Notes: generated by a model not told the origin, from the sequence alone. DNA of 64,000 bases from Acinetobacter tandoii DSM 14970 = CIP 107469 (GCF_000400735.1 NZ_KE007365.1:392188-456187), one strand, 5' to 3'; positions 25,494 through 33,976 are shown, counted from the first letter of the stretch. Numbers and translations are program-made.

Positions 25494-25520
25494 AAAAAAA
25501 AGCAGCCCCGAAGGACTGCT
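25494..25520 (-). terminator. intrinsic terminator downstream of capsid gene
   Basis: Minus-strand AGCAG and CTGCT arms enclosing a short CC/GG extension with loop UUCG, followed by eight U. It directly follows the major capsid gene in the direction of transcription. Confidence 0.82.
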
Positions 25521-25533
25521 TTGAAAGTTTTTT

Positions 25534-27048
25534 TTATGGACCAACAATTTGAACTGCTTCAGACACAGCTCCACCCAAGACTGCAAACAACACTGCTTGT
25601 TCACCAGTCGCAAGTGGATTTGGAGTAAATTCCCATGCACCCGTACCATCAGCCACAGTTGATGCAGTCGCCACATTATTTTCACGTAAAACAATAATGC
25701 TATTCGGTTCAGCAGTACCAGAAAGCTCGGCAGAAGTATTTACCGCCACAACTGGAGTATCCAGTTCATCAATCGCAGGTAACTCCCCTGAAACACACGC
25801 ATCTGGTAAAACAACACCAAATGCTGCTCGCATTTCTGCACGTAAAGTCACAAGGTTTTTCGTAAAGTTATTGCCATCTTCAGTTGATGCATCGACATGA
25901 ACTTCTTCACGTACATAGGCTGCGGTACCCATAGTCAAGTTACCTACCCAGTACTTAAATGCTGGCATTGCTGCAGTAAGAATTACAGGCAAATTCCAAA
26001 GAACTGGTTGAACTGCTGCGCCTGGTGCACCAAAAACATAATGGCCATCAGTCCCCTTAATACGTTCAATTGCTCCCCATGATTCTGGATTCAACAAAAT
26101 ATATTCAGGTAAGACACCTGCAGCTCCAGCACGGTACTTCGCACGACTTAACACATCTATAGCACTATCATTTGTACCAACAGCCACAGTCAAATGGGTG
26201 CCAACTTCAATCAAGCCAATAAATGAGCGTGCACCTGATGTTTTACCGTCACCATTTACAAGTTTGTATTCAAGTTTAAGGCGTACACCATATGCCAAAC
26301 GACCTTCAATATACGAAGCTAAGGTCGGCATATCAGACATCAACTGGTTTGAAACACGGATCCAGTGGGCAATTGTGCCTACCGCCATTTCAACTACGCC
26401 AAATTCAATATCAGATTCAGGTTTATCGTTAGATTCTTCTACTAAATCCGCCATAATGTCATAGGCTGATTCACGGAAAAGTGGGACCAGTTTTTCAGTG
26501 ATAGGTGTAAAGCTGATTAAATCCAACAAAGCCAGTGCACGTGTCGCTGTGTTGATTGTTCCAGTAGCAAATTGAGTTGTTGCTGGTAAACCATCCAGAG
26601 TTACGATATTACGTGCTTGGATGCCATCAATTGAAAACTTGCCACGAGATTTAAGGATTGCAGCAGCTTGATCTGCAATATCTTTATTACGAATCAAAAT
26701 AGATGCCACACTATCTTGTTCTGGCTTGCTTCGTTCGTGAATATTTTCAATCAGCTTCTGCTGAACTTCTTCAAGATCAGAAGACAACTTTTTAATTTCT
26801 TTTGAGCGCGCTTCAAGATCATCTTTTACGTCTTGCGGTAATTCAACTTTTTCTTCAAGTTTTTCTTTATAGCGGGTGATTAAATCGTCAAGCTGCTGTT
26901 TACGCGTTTTTAAGTCACCACAGAGCTGTTCAAATTCTTTTGCAGCAGCTGTATCACGTGTGTGCAAACCTAAAAATGGCGAATAGATATTCCCCGCAGC
27001 AGCTGATCCAATTGCTAAAGCGACTTGAGTTTTTGATAAAGCATTCAT
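25534..27048 (-). CDS. HK97-type major capsid protein with C-terminal Ig-like domain
   Basis: 504 residues from the ATG at 27048, with AGGA upstream. Residues about 25-100 are a charged coiled-coil delta domain that acts as an internal scaffold and is removed by the protease. The central part is the HK97 fold (TPITEKLVPLFRESAYDIMADL; ASYIEGRLAYGVRLKLEYKLV; GAPGAAVQPVLWNLPVI). After the usual end of the fold, about residues 428-504 form a bacterial-Ig-like module (LSGTAEPNSIIVLRENN; ADGTGAWEFTPN), probably displayed on the capsid surface. Confidence 0.92.
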   Translation of the reverse strand: MNALSKTQVALAIGSAAAGNIYSPFLGLHTRDTAAAKEFEQLCGDLKTRKQQLDDLITRYKEKLEEKVELPQDVKDDLEARSKEIKKLSSDLEEVQQKLIENIHERSKPEQDSVASILIRNKDIADQAAAILKSRGKFSIDGIQARNIVTLDGLPATTQFATGTINTATRALALLDLISFTPITEKLVPLFRESAYDIMADLVEESNDKPESDIEFGVVEMAVGTIAHWIRVSNQLMSDMPTLASYIEGRLAYGVRLKLEYKLVNGDGKTSGARSFIGLIEVGTHLTVAVGTNDSAIDVLSRAKYRAGAAGVLPEYILLNPESWGAIERIKGTDGHYVFGAPGAAVQPVLWNLPVILTAAMPAFKYWVGNLTMGTAAYVREEVHVDASTEDGNNFTKNLVTLRAEMRAAFGVVLPDACVSGELPAIDELDTPVVAVNTSAELSGTAEPNSIIVLRENNVATASTVADGTGAWEFTPNPLATGEQAVLFAVLGGAVSEAVQIVGP

Positions 27049-27074
27049 ACTATTTTTCCTATGCATAGAAAATG

Positions 27075-27095
27075 AAAAACCCGCATTAAGCGGGT
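27075..27095 (-). terminator. intrinsic terminator between protease and capsid genes
   Basis: Minus-strand ACCCGC, loop TTAAT, GCGGGT followed by five U. It precedes the capsid gene, so capsid expression needs read-through or its own promoter. Confidence 0.75.
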
Positions 27096-27116
27096 AATAA
27101 ATAAATTGTGATTGGC

Positions 27117-27842
27117 TTAGTAATCGAGCCAACCAAGTGGATCTTTCTGTGACACTGGTTCTTCATGCGGTTTTTGCATTCCAGACAAACGTGCCATCAA
27201 TTTTTTTGCGTACTCACCAGGAAAGCCCATAGAACGAATAAGCTCTTCAGCATCATTTTCTGTTTCAATGGAATCAATCGCATCATCATTGATGATTCGG
27301 GCTGCACTATCGGCTGGCTCATCTACAACACTAATTTCATAAATATCAGCACGCTTGATTTCAACATGCGTACCTTTGTCCTCTATATCCATTGGATTAG
27401 GTGGATAAAATGCAACCGAGAAACCATCTACGGTTTCATGTTTGACCATGGCAGCTACTTGCTGCGCCCAATACAAACCAGGTGTAAATTCTAGCTCTAG
27501 ATAAAGACCAATCTCGTCCTCTCTTAAAACTATATATTTACCAATCCGCAATGCCATCAGCGAATCAACCCAATACATACGCCAGCCATGGTTATAATAT
27601 GCATGTACTTTTTTATTCCCTGCTGTAAATGCTGCACAAACTTCAGCAAATGCACCACGAATGAATTTTTCACCGTAAAAATTAATTGAATCCCATTTCA
27701 CAGCATAGCCACTGACCTTTACCGCACCAGTTTTATCATCTTGAATGAAACGTAAATTTTCAGCCCCAATTGGCATACGCCGACATTGAACTTTCGGCAA
27801 GTTTGGCAGTGCTTTATTACGCACTAGCAGGTTTTGATTCAT
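27117..27842 (-). CDS. HK97-family prohead protease
   Basis: 241 residues from the ATG at 27842 (GGAG 9 nt upstream); an ATG five codons earlier lacks this site. Family features: VSGYAVKWDSIN.YGEKFIRGAF, catalytic His in AYYNHGW, catalytic Ser in DGFSVAFYP, and IYEISVVDEPAD. It matures the capsid by removing the delta domain. The start overlaps the portal gene by 26 nt, and the capsid gene follows. Confidence 0.9.
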   Translation of the reverse strand: MNQNLLVRNKALPNLPKVQCRRMPIGAENLRFIQDDKTGAVKVSGYAVKWDSINFYGEKFIRGAFAEVCAAFTAGNKKVHAYYNHGWRMYWVDSLMALRIGKYIVLREDEIGLYLELEFTPGLYWAQQVAAMVKHETVDGFSVAFYPPNPMDIEDKGTHVEIKRADIYEISVVDEPADSAARIINDDAIDSIETENDAEELIRSMGFPGEYAKKLMARLSGMQKPHEEPVSQKDPLGWLDY

Positions 27843-29085
27843 CAGCTTTCGCTCCATAATTGCCTTTTTTCATACGTTCGGCTGTTGTCATGTTCACTGG
27901 TGCCAGTAAGAAATCTGCATTTTCAATTGGTGCATCACCCTCTTCCACACGCACCTCGTTCATCGTGGCTTGACCACTCAAAATTCGATCTTTGTTGGAT
28001 TTAATCCGTTCTAGATATGAAGCACGTAACAAGTCCTTGGTCTTAAACTCGAACTCATATTCATCCCATTCATGTCGTTGCAGTAGGTGAATACGGGCAC
28101 TTTCTTCAATCCGCTCCAAATATGGACGCAAACCAAACTTATGAAAGCCATCAACCAATTGCTCGATACCGCTACCCCATGTCGTACTAGAATCGGTACT
28201 GAAAATGAGGATAGGATTTACACCAAAATAACGACATGCCTCTTCAACGGCTAACTTTCGAATTTCAATCAATTCAAGATCTTCAGGCGTTAGGCTGATT
28301 TGCTCAAAGGTCATTCCTCCTTCAAGAACTGGCATATCACCATCATCGCCATTCACAAGAATATCCATTTCGTCACGAATTTCGTCACGTTGTTCTTTTT
28401 TAAGCCATTTTGGTGTCAAAATAGCACCTGTTGGTTTTGCACCATTTGACATCAAACGCGAGGTCTTATCACTGCCAGCCAAACCAATGCCAATTGACTG
28501 AGCACCATAGGCAATAGGTGACATACCGACAAATCCAGTACCAAAAAGCTTGATATGCCAAATTTCTTTATCAGTATATTCGACAGTCTTACTACCAATT
28601 TTGCACTTATATAACGGTGTGCCATCCTCTCGAATACTCGGATCGACTGAACCAGAATTGATGACTTGTAAGCTGACTAATTTCTTGCCAATAAAATCCT
28701 TTTTTACATAAGCATTTCCCGCGACCAAATTGAGCATGAGCTGTTCAAAAAACTCTACTCGGGTTTGGTATCGGTTGGGCTTGTTGTAAAGCAATCGAAT
28801 AACATCATGATCTTTAACTTGTACTCTGGTTCCATCAGACTTTAACTGGAACATTTGCAGAGGAAGGGTTGCTACTGACTCTGTCAGAATTTTGACACAG
28901 GCAAAAACAGCACTAAGTGTCATGGCACTGTCAAAAGTCACAGGCTTAGCCGTTCTAAAACCAGAACGGGGACGATCAATAATGGTCGTCCCCGTTTTGT
29001 CTTGCATTGGTCCCATTCCCCGAACCTTTAGACTATCGCGATTGTTTTTATCACGACTTTTAACTTTATCGCGCTTTTTACTCAT
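27817..29085 (-). CDS. portal protein, HK97 type
   Basis: 422 residues. VFACVKILTESVATLPLQMF near the N-terminus, NAYVKKDFIG and GMSPIAYGAQSIGIGLA, then FGVNPILIFSTDSSTTWGSGIEQ are the usual conserved segments of the HK97 portal family. The Lys/Arg-rich N-terminus (SKKRDKVKSRDKNNRD) is variable. It forms the dodecameric entry channel and docks terminase. The start overlaps the terminase stop as ATGA. Confidence 0.93.
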   Translation of the reverse strand: MSKKRDKVKSRDKNNRDSLKVRGMGPMQDKTGTTIIDRPRSGFRTAKPVTFDSAMTLSAVFACVKILTESVATLPLQMFQLKSDGTRVQVKDHDVIRLLYNKPNRYQTRVEFFEQLMLNLVAGNAYVKKDFIGKKLVSLQVINSGSVDPSIREDGTPLYKCKIGSKTVEYTDKEIWHIKLFGTGFVGMSPIAYGAQSIGIGLAGSDKTSRLMSNGAKPTGAILTPKWLKKEQRDEIRDEMDILVNGDDGDMPVLEGGMTFEQISLTPEDLELIEIRKLAVEEACRYFGVNPILIFSTDSSTTWGSGIEQLVDGFHKFGLRPYLERIEESARIHLLQRHEWDEYEFEFKTKDLLRASYLERIKSNKDRILSGQATMNEVRVEEGDAPIENADFLLAPVNMTTAERMKKGNYGAKADESKPASA

Positions 29086-30917
29086 CGCTTTTTCACCTTA
29101 ATCATGTCTTTCAACCAGTCATCAATGTTCCCGTCATCTTCGCCAGGCACCAACTCAAATACAGATTCATTGTCATAATGCATAGCACGTGATGCAGCAA
29201 TAATGAGACCAACAGCAGCATCAATTTTTTTCCCTGGAGAGTTTTTTCTAGGCAAGATTTGATTGTTTACATCTGGACGTATGACAACATTACACATACA
29301 CCACTTCAAGACAGGATCACCATCATGGTGCAGCCGATCTTCAGCCAGAAGTTGCTCAATCCAGCGCATTGGTTCTGACATAAACTTGGTAACTTGGGGC
29401 ACTTCAATAACATTGATCCCTTCATCAAGTAAATTTGCTGTCAATTGCGCGGCATGGTATGGATCGTGACCCATCTCATAAAATGGATTTTCAGTGTGGA
29501 AATCTTCAATATCGCGCTGAATTTGCTCAAAATCTGTTGTTTTACCTTCAGTAACAATCAAATATCCCTGATCACGCCAAACAGGGTATTCATCAGGTCT
29601 TTTTTCACCATTAATAGCTTCTTTGGTATCTACAACGTGCTCACTAATATAATTACTGGTAAAGATGTACCAATGTACTTTCCCATCTTCAAGCTTTGGA
29701 CGTAACCGCCCCCAAGAAGCTAAATCTAGGCGACTGGCAAGGTCATAACCACCAAAACAGACTTGCCCATCAAATGATGATTCTGAAATTTCCCGACCTG
29801 CATTTTCCCAGATAGATGGTGCAATCCAACCATCAATAGCACCAACCCATTCATTCAGATGTTTTTGCCGAGTAATGCCCTCTTGTTTTGGACTTACTTT
29901 GACCTTTTCAAAGACTGAATGCAGGTATTTTTCCGTCACAGAAATACCATAATTAGGATTTGCCTTAGGCCAAACAGTTGGATCTTTCCAATCATCATTT
30001 CGATCTAAGCAAAAAACCATGCCAAAGTACTGGTCATGAGTAGCTTTTCCTTTAAGGATATCAACTACAACTTGACGTTCTTGGTAACATTTGCTGGTTG
30101 TATCGTCTCCAGCAGTAGTAATGGCAAGAATTAATGGCTCTTCACGAGCTGCTACACCATTGGCCACAATGTCATACATATCTGCAGTTTTATGCGCATG
30201 TAATTCATCAATAATTGCCGCATGGACGTTCAAACCGTCTTTTGTGCCGCCCCGATCTTGTGATAACGCTTTAAGCGTGCTGTTTGTTTCTGTCTGGTAC
30301 ACAGAATATTGTGAAAATTCAATACCGAAGGTTGAGCGCATACGTGGAGAGAACTCCACCATTGTTTTTGCATCTTCAAATACGATTTTTGCCTGATCCC
30401 GCGAAGTAGCTGCTGTATAAACTTCAGCCCCCATTTCACCATCGATAAAAGCAAGGTATAACGCAACGGCTGCAAGCCAAGTAGATTTTCCATTTTTCTT
30501 TGCGACCTCAATATAAACATATAAAAATCGACGTTTGTTATCGCTATCAACCCAACCAAAAATATTCATCATGCAGAATATTTGCCATGGCTCTAAAATC
30601 AGGCGATGACGGGAACCATCAGGTTTCATTTTTGCCAACTTGCCTTTCACATGTGGGCAAGCCTCAACAAATCGACAAGCATGGGTGACACGCTCAAGAT
30701 TTAATTCATAATCAAAATCTATATCTGGCTGAGGTTTAAACTTGAGTTTTTGAAGTAAAGCCTTACTCTCATCATCAACTGATTCAGGATCAAAACCTGA
30801 CCTTGCTAAATCTGATAAAAACCTTTTAATTGCAAGTTTTTCCAACTGACCTGCAACGCGCACCCCAGAGCGCACGTCATGGCAATACTGGAGCGCGATT
30901 TTGAAGTAATCACGCAT
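29082..30917 (-). CDS. terminase large subunit
   Basis: 611 residues. The N-terminal ATPase has the Walker-A-like EVAKKNGKSTWLAAVALY, Walker B IIDELHAHK, and coupling motif AITTAGDD. The C-terminal RNase-H-like nuclease has FGGYDLASRLD, ending with an Asp-rich region (MGHDPYHAAQL; IDAAVGLIIA). All motor and nuclease motifs appear intact. It packages DNA into the prohead with the P27-type small subunit encoded 10 nt upstream. Confidence 0.94.
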   Translation of the reverse strand: MRDYFKIALQYCHDVRSGVRVAGQLEKLAIKRFLSDLARSGFDPESVDDESKALLQKLKFKPQPDIDFDYELNLERVTHACRFVEACPHVKGKLAKMKPDGSRHRLILEPWQIFCMMNIFGWVDSDNKRRFLYVYIEVAKKNGKSTWLAAVALYLAFIDGEMGAEVYTAATSRDQAKIVFEDAKTMVEFSPRMRSTFGIEFSQYSVYQTETNSTLKALSQDRGGTKDGLNVHAAIIDELHAHKTADMYDIVANGVAAREEPLILAITTAGDDTTSKCYQERQVVVDILKGKATHDQYFGMVFCLDRNDDWKDPTVWPKANPNYGISVTEKYLHSVFEKVKVSPKQEGITRQKHLNEWVGAIDGWIAPSIWENAGREISESSFDGQVCFGGYDLASRLDLASWGRLRPKLEDGKVHWYIFTSNYISEHVVDTKEAINGEKRPDEYPVWRDQGYLIVTEGKTTDFEQIQRDIEDFHTENPFYEMGHDPYHAAQLTANLLDEGINVIEVPQVTKFMSEPMRWIEQLLAEDRLHHDGDPVLKWCMCNVVIRPDVNNQILPRKNSPGKKIDAAVGLIIAASRAMHYDNESVFELVPGEDDGNIDDWLKDMIKVKKR

Positions 30918-30927
30918 AATTTTTCAC

Positions 30928-31443
30928 TTAACTTGAACGAATGCCCATACCAGAAAATTCATCTTCTTCAACTGCAGCTGATGCACCAAGTAAATTAAGT
31001 TGCTGTGGTTTATTCACTTTCACACTAGAACGTGCTGCGGGTGTCAGACCAAATTCACGGGCAGTTTTAATAATTTGTTCTTGCAATTTATTGCGAATCT
31101 GAAGCCAAGCTGCTTGAACTTCAAATCCGTTTGGAGTTTTTGCTACCCACTCAGACACAACAGTTAGTTTTGTCATTGCCTCTTCATAGGCTGCCATGTT
31201 GTCACAGTGCAATCCGAAAACATCGCCATCCACCACAGATAACAATCCAGCTTGTACCAAAGTTGGTCCTAATGTATCCCAATGCTTTTTGGCTTTTTTA
31301 TTCAGCCATACTGGGCATGGTGGCATGCCTAAATCTACTGCTGCATTTGCAACTTGTGCATCATCGTCACGGTCATCTCGAATACGAGCACCAGACAATA
31401 TTTTTTCTTGCAATGGCTTAGGAGGTCGGCCAGTTTTAGACAT
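30928..31443 (-). CDS. terminase small subunit, P27 family
   Basis: 171 residues from the ATG at 31443 (AGGAGG about 5 nt upstream). GRPPKPLQEK at the N-terminus, PPCPVWLNKKAKKHWDTLGPTLVQAGLL and LTPAARSSVKV are typical of the P27 group. It recognises the packaging site and regulates the large subunit. The 134-bp non-coding stretch just upstream of it is a candidate cos region. Confidence 0.92.
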   Translation of the reverse strand: MSKTGRPPKPLQEKILSGARIRDDRDDDAQVANAAVDLGMPPCPVWLNKKAKKHWDTLGPTLVQAGLLSVVDGDVFGLHCDNMAAYEEAMTKLTVVSEWVAKTPNGFEVQAAWLQIRNKLQEQIIKTAREFGLTPAARSSVKVNKPQQLNLLGASAAVEEDEFSGMGIRSS

Positions 31444-31464
31444 ACAAACCTCCTGAATTTCCAA

Positions 31465-31577
31465 AAACTGTTAAATATCGGAGGTATACCCCCCTATGGA
31501 CTTTTGACCACGTAAAAATTTGACGGGGGGGCGGTCTTTTCTAAGAGGTCGGTTTTGACTTTTGACCCCATATCCCC
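31465..31577. other. candidate packaging (cos) region
   Basis: Non-coding segment immediately before the small terminase gene, with an 11-bp direct repeat GACTTTTGACC at 31499-31509 and 31557-31567. C-runs followed by CTAT occur at both ends, and a G7 run lies at about 31525. Position next to terS and downstream of an HNH gene fits a cos site with small-subunit binding repeats. No nicking site can be pointed to from sequence alone. Confidence 0.4.
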
Positions 31578-31778
31578 CTATTTTTCTAAAAATCTATTGA
31601 TATCACTTACAAGAATATTAACTTCGCTTTCAGGAATTTCATGTGCAGAGGTGCCAAACTCATGCTTGACCAATGCCACCCATTTCCCATAGTCACTTGA
31701 GTTTGGCTTTGTGATTTTCTTTACTTGAACAACATCTGAAGCAAGAACAAAAAGATCAGAATTAATTTTTACAAGCAT
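31578..31778 (-). CDS. hypothetical phage protein
   Basis: 66 residues from the ATG at 31778 with GGGGAG upstream. The sequence is beta-rich at the start (MLVKINSDLFVLASDVVQVKKI) and resembles a small KOW- or CsrA-like strand arrangement only loosely; no family is claimed. It is the last gene before the candidate cos region. Confidence 0.55.
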   Translation of the reverse strand: MLVKINSDLFVLASDVVQVKKITKPNSSDYGKWVALVKHEFGTSAHEIPESEVNILVSDINRFLEK

Positions 31779-31792
31779 TTGAATAGCTCCCC

Positions 31793-32029
31793 TCAAGTGA
31801 TAGCAAAAGCAATTAGATAACCAAATAGCATTCCAACACCGATGCCAGTGAAGTAAAACCAAAGCCAACTAAAGCCGTCTTCAAGTTGTTCGCCATTTGA
31901 TGACATTACAACTATTGGATCTACAACAATCGTTGGAACTGGTTGATGACATGGCCGAGCTTCTGTTCCATCTTTGCCATCAAATATTTTGCAGCCTTCA
32001 CACTTTTCACAATTTGTATATTTAAGCAT
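31793..32029 (-). CDS. small Cys-containing membrane protein
   Basis: 78 residues. Cys pairs CEKCEGC within the first 15 residues, and another Cys at about 27, suggest a metal site. A hydrophobic helix closes the protein (residues about 54-77, WLWFYFTGIGVGMLFGYLIAF). The stop is 14 nt before the next gene. Function unknown; a spanin or similar lysis role is not supported because it lies far from the lysis genes. Confidence 0.58.
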   Translation of the reverse strand: MLKYTNCEKCEGCKIFDGKDGTEARPCHQPVPTIVVDPIVVMSSNGEQLEDGFSWLWFYFTGIGVGMLFGYLIAFAIT

Positions 32030-32032
32030 GAC

Positions 32033-32245
32033 TCAATCCTTATGAATAACTCGACACTGAGCATCAACTTCATCCAAGCGAGCAATGCGAAGTCGTTCAT
32101 ATATCTCGACCTTAGAATGCATCTCATCATTCCAAAGGACTTTAAAATTTGTAGGTGATGCATTGGTTACGACACCGATCTCATCCATGCCATGAATATG
32201 ATCTTTGTAAACAACTGGATCACCTAGCAAGATAACTTCACTCAT
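32033..32245 (-). CDS. hypothetical phage protein
   Basis: 70 residues. VILLGDPVVYKDHIHGMDEIGVVTNAS followed by FKVLWNDEM looks like an SH3-like beta barrel; small proteins of this build occur in phage packaging regions. It overlaps the HNH gene by 4 nt. No specific role assigned. Confidence 0.58.
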   Translation of the reverse strand: MSEVILLGDPVVYKDHIHGMDEIGVVTNASPTNFKVLWNDEMHSKVEIYERLRIARLDEVDAQCRVIHKD

Positions 32246-32832
32246 ACTGGCACCGCCTTGAAATGTGAATGATGCAGCCGACCACCGTTGCCTTCGTCAT
32301 CTTGAACAAACACTGTCTTGTCATGGACTTCAATCACAGTGAATACCGTCTTGTCATCACACATCAACGATTCTTGTGCATACTCAGTGGCAACCAGTAA
32401 GCGGTCACTCACCTTGAATTCGTTCTTGCTGTCTAGGTTAGCTTTAACTTGCTTTGCCACTGGAGACCAACTGCCCCGATCCTCGGTAGCCGTTTTTATA
32501 TTGTGATGTGTCTCACAAAGCGGTTGCCAATTCGTTTCATCCCAAAACAAAACCTTGTCGCCCTTATGTGGGATGATGTGATCCACAACCGTTGCAGGAT
32601 TGATGTAATCTTTCTTGCTGCACTCAACGCAAAGCGGATGCTGATCTAAGAATGCATCACGTGCTTTTGTCCACTTAGCATCGTAGCCACGCTGATGCGC
32701 GGTGCCACGTTCACGATCTTTCTTTTTAATTTTGTCCTGATGGTTATCGCAATAACCTTGGTTCGTTGCATAGTCCTTGCAACTGTTGACCAGACAAGGA
32801 CGTTTAGCTTTCTGCGGTGCTTTGTTTGTCAT
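32242..32832 (-). CDS. HNH endonuclease
   Basis: 196 residues. Two N-terminal Cys pairs (CLVNSC..YCDNH), then the HNH domain: CVECSKKD, VVDHIIPHKGD, WQPLCETHHNIKT. The last ~60 residues (FKVSDRLLVATEYAQ and VHDKTVFVQDDEGN) form a separate beta-rich domain similar in style to the neighbouring 70-residue protein. In HK97-like phages, HNH proteins encoded beside terminase are needed for cos cleavage and packaging, so that role is likely. Confidence 0.88.
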   Translation of the reverse strand: MTNKAPQKAKRPCLVNSCKDYATNQGYCDNHQDKIKKKDRERGTAHQRGYDAKWTKARDAFLDQHPLCVECSKKDYINPATVVDHIIPHKGDKVLFWDETNWQPLCETHHNIKTATEDRGSWSPVAKQVKANLDSKNEFKVSDRLLVATEYAQESLMCDDKTVFTVIEVHDKTVFVQDDEGNGGRLHHSHFKAVPV

Positions 32833-32983
32833 GAACTGGAACCACTTGCATTGAAACTGAACTCTTAATTAATTTTTTGGAAAGTGCTTGCGCTACCGCG
32901 CCAACTGCACCCAGTGCATAAGCCAGAACAATTTTAGGTTTGGATAACTTGACCTTGACCTGAACAATTTGCGTTGCATGCAT
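32804..32983 (-). CDS. hypothetical phage protein, first late gene
   Basis: 59 residues from the ATG at 32983 with GGAG 7 nt upstream. The centre is hydrophobic and Ala-rich (IVLAYALGAVGAVAQAL), possibly a membrane helix. It is the first gene after the late promoter and the leader terminator and overlaps the HNH gene by 29 nt. No function recognised. Confidence 0.5.
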   Translation of the reverse strand: MHATQIVQVKVKLSKPKIVLAYALGAVGAVAQALSKKLIKSSVSMQVVPVHDKQSTAES

Positions 32984-33051
32984 AACCAATCTCCAAATTA
33001 AAAAGAACTGCATGCCCATGACATTGACATTGAAACTGGACATGCAGCCAT

Positions 33052-33074
33052 AAAAAAAGAGCCTTTTCGGCTCT
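33052..33074 (-). terminator. tR'-like leader terminator
   Basis: Minus-strand AGAGCC, loop GAAAA, GGCTCT followed by seven U. It lies about 50 nt downstream of the late promoter at 33121-33150 and before any late gene, the arrangement of lambda tR'. Confidence 0.8.
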
Positions 33075-33120
33075 TCAGAGGATAACTACAACGTTTTGAT
33101 ATAGTTTCTCATTGTGGAGA

Positions 33121-33150
33121 AATGTAGATTAAAACTGGCTCACCTGTCAA
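33121..33150 (-). promoter_or_regulatory. candidate late promoter (pR'-like)
   Basis: On the minus strand TTGACA (33150-33145), 18-bp spacer, TACATT (33126-33121). It begins directly after the candidate Q gene and drives toward the late operon. Confidence 0.62.
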
Positions 33151-33165
33151 TACACCAAATAAACT

Positions 33166-33630
33166 TTAAGTTGATTTTTTCAATTGGTAGTTAATTTTCT
33201 CAGATGCAATCTCAATCTCATTCTTAAGCAGCTCCTTAAAATTATTAATCATATTCCCCATTTTACGCTGGATTTGCATACGACTCACTCCTGCTATCAC
33301 TGCTCGATTGCGTTCTGAAGGAGTGTAGTTTGCAGGAACCTTAGCCAACTCAACAAGAGCAACAAAGATTGAAAGTTCATGCTCTATAGACATCTCAGCT
33401 TGCTTAGTTTGAATTAACTCTGCATGTATCACCTGTGCCGAAAGTTTTACTTGATCAGTTGAATTGCGATTCATAGCACACAGCTCCATCAAATGGCTCT
33501 GGACAGTTGTTAGTTTTGCATAGCTCAATGCTACACAGACATCTTGAGCTGTCATAGCTCCATGATTTCCCCCACCGATAGCATCAAAATTTGTGGTTTT
33601 TGGATTTAGTAAGCGAATATATTTTTCCAT
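33166..33630 (-). CDS. candidate Q-type antiterminator
   Basis: 154 residues. No confident family match from reading. N-terminal part GAMTAQDVCVALSYAKLTTVQSH is helical, and near residues 105-130 YTPSERNRAVIAGVSRMQIQRKM resembles a helix-turn-helix of the kind found near the end of phage Q proteins. The case rests on position: end of the early leftward unit, 16 nt before a promoter that is followed at once by a terminator, in front of a late operon full of terminators. A different regulatory or replication role remains possible. Confidence 0.55.
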   Translation of the reverse strand: MEKYIRLLNPKTTNFDAIGGGNHGAMTAQDVCVALSYAKLTTVQSHLMELCAMNRNSTDQVKLSAQVIHAELIQTKQAEMSIEHELSIFVALVELAKVPANYTPSERNRAVIAGVSRMQIQRKMGNMINNFKELLKNEIEIASEKINYQLKKST

Positions 33631-33661
33631 TTTATCAACCTTAGCTCAATTTATAAGCAAT

Positions 33662-33960
33662 GTTACGGGCTACCCCTTGTTTGTTACGGGGTTGTTACGG
33701 GTATAGGTATTAAAAAGTTATTTAAAATCAATTGTTGTTACGGGTGTAACAGGTGTTACGGGGTGTTTTCCTCGCGCGGGAAAATATTTAAAGGGTATTA
33801 AATTAAATAGAATAAGTAGATGTGAGTTTTTCCCCGCGTGCGCGCGTGTGCATATACCCGTAACACCCGTAACAGGTAGGCTGAAAGTCTTGTGTGGTAA
33901 GGCGTAGACAGTGTTACGGGGTGGCGAAAAAGCCCGTAACAGACCCGTAACACCCGTAAC
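33662..33960. repeat. cluster of 11 GTTACGGG/CCCGTAAC boxes, candidate replication origin
   Basis: The 8-mer GTTACGGG occurs at 33662, 33683, 33694, 33737, 33755 and 33913. Its complement CCCGTAAC occurs at 33857, 33866, 33933, 33944 and 33953. An AT-rich stretch (33781-33830) separates the two groups. The cluster is next to the primase and helicase genes. An open frame through it (33718-33996) codes VTGVTG/VTPVTP repeats, but that may only reflect the DNA repeats. The stretch from 33631 to 33976 otherwise has no clear gene. Confidence 0.6.
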
Positions 33961-33976
33961 ATTTTTAGATTTATTA

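Noticed and set aside
25458..25694. Coding region opposite in frame to the capsid C-terminus
   Set aside because: It lies inside the capsid gene in another frame, with no ribosome site and a protein rich in unlikely residues. Treated as a shadow.
33662..33960. CRISPR array
   Set aside because: The repeat is only 8 bp, occurs in both orientations and at irregular spacing, and no cas genes are present.
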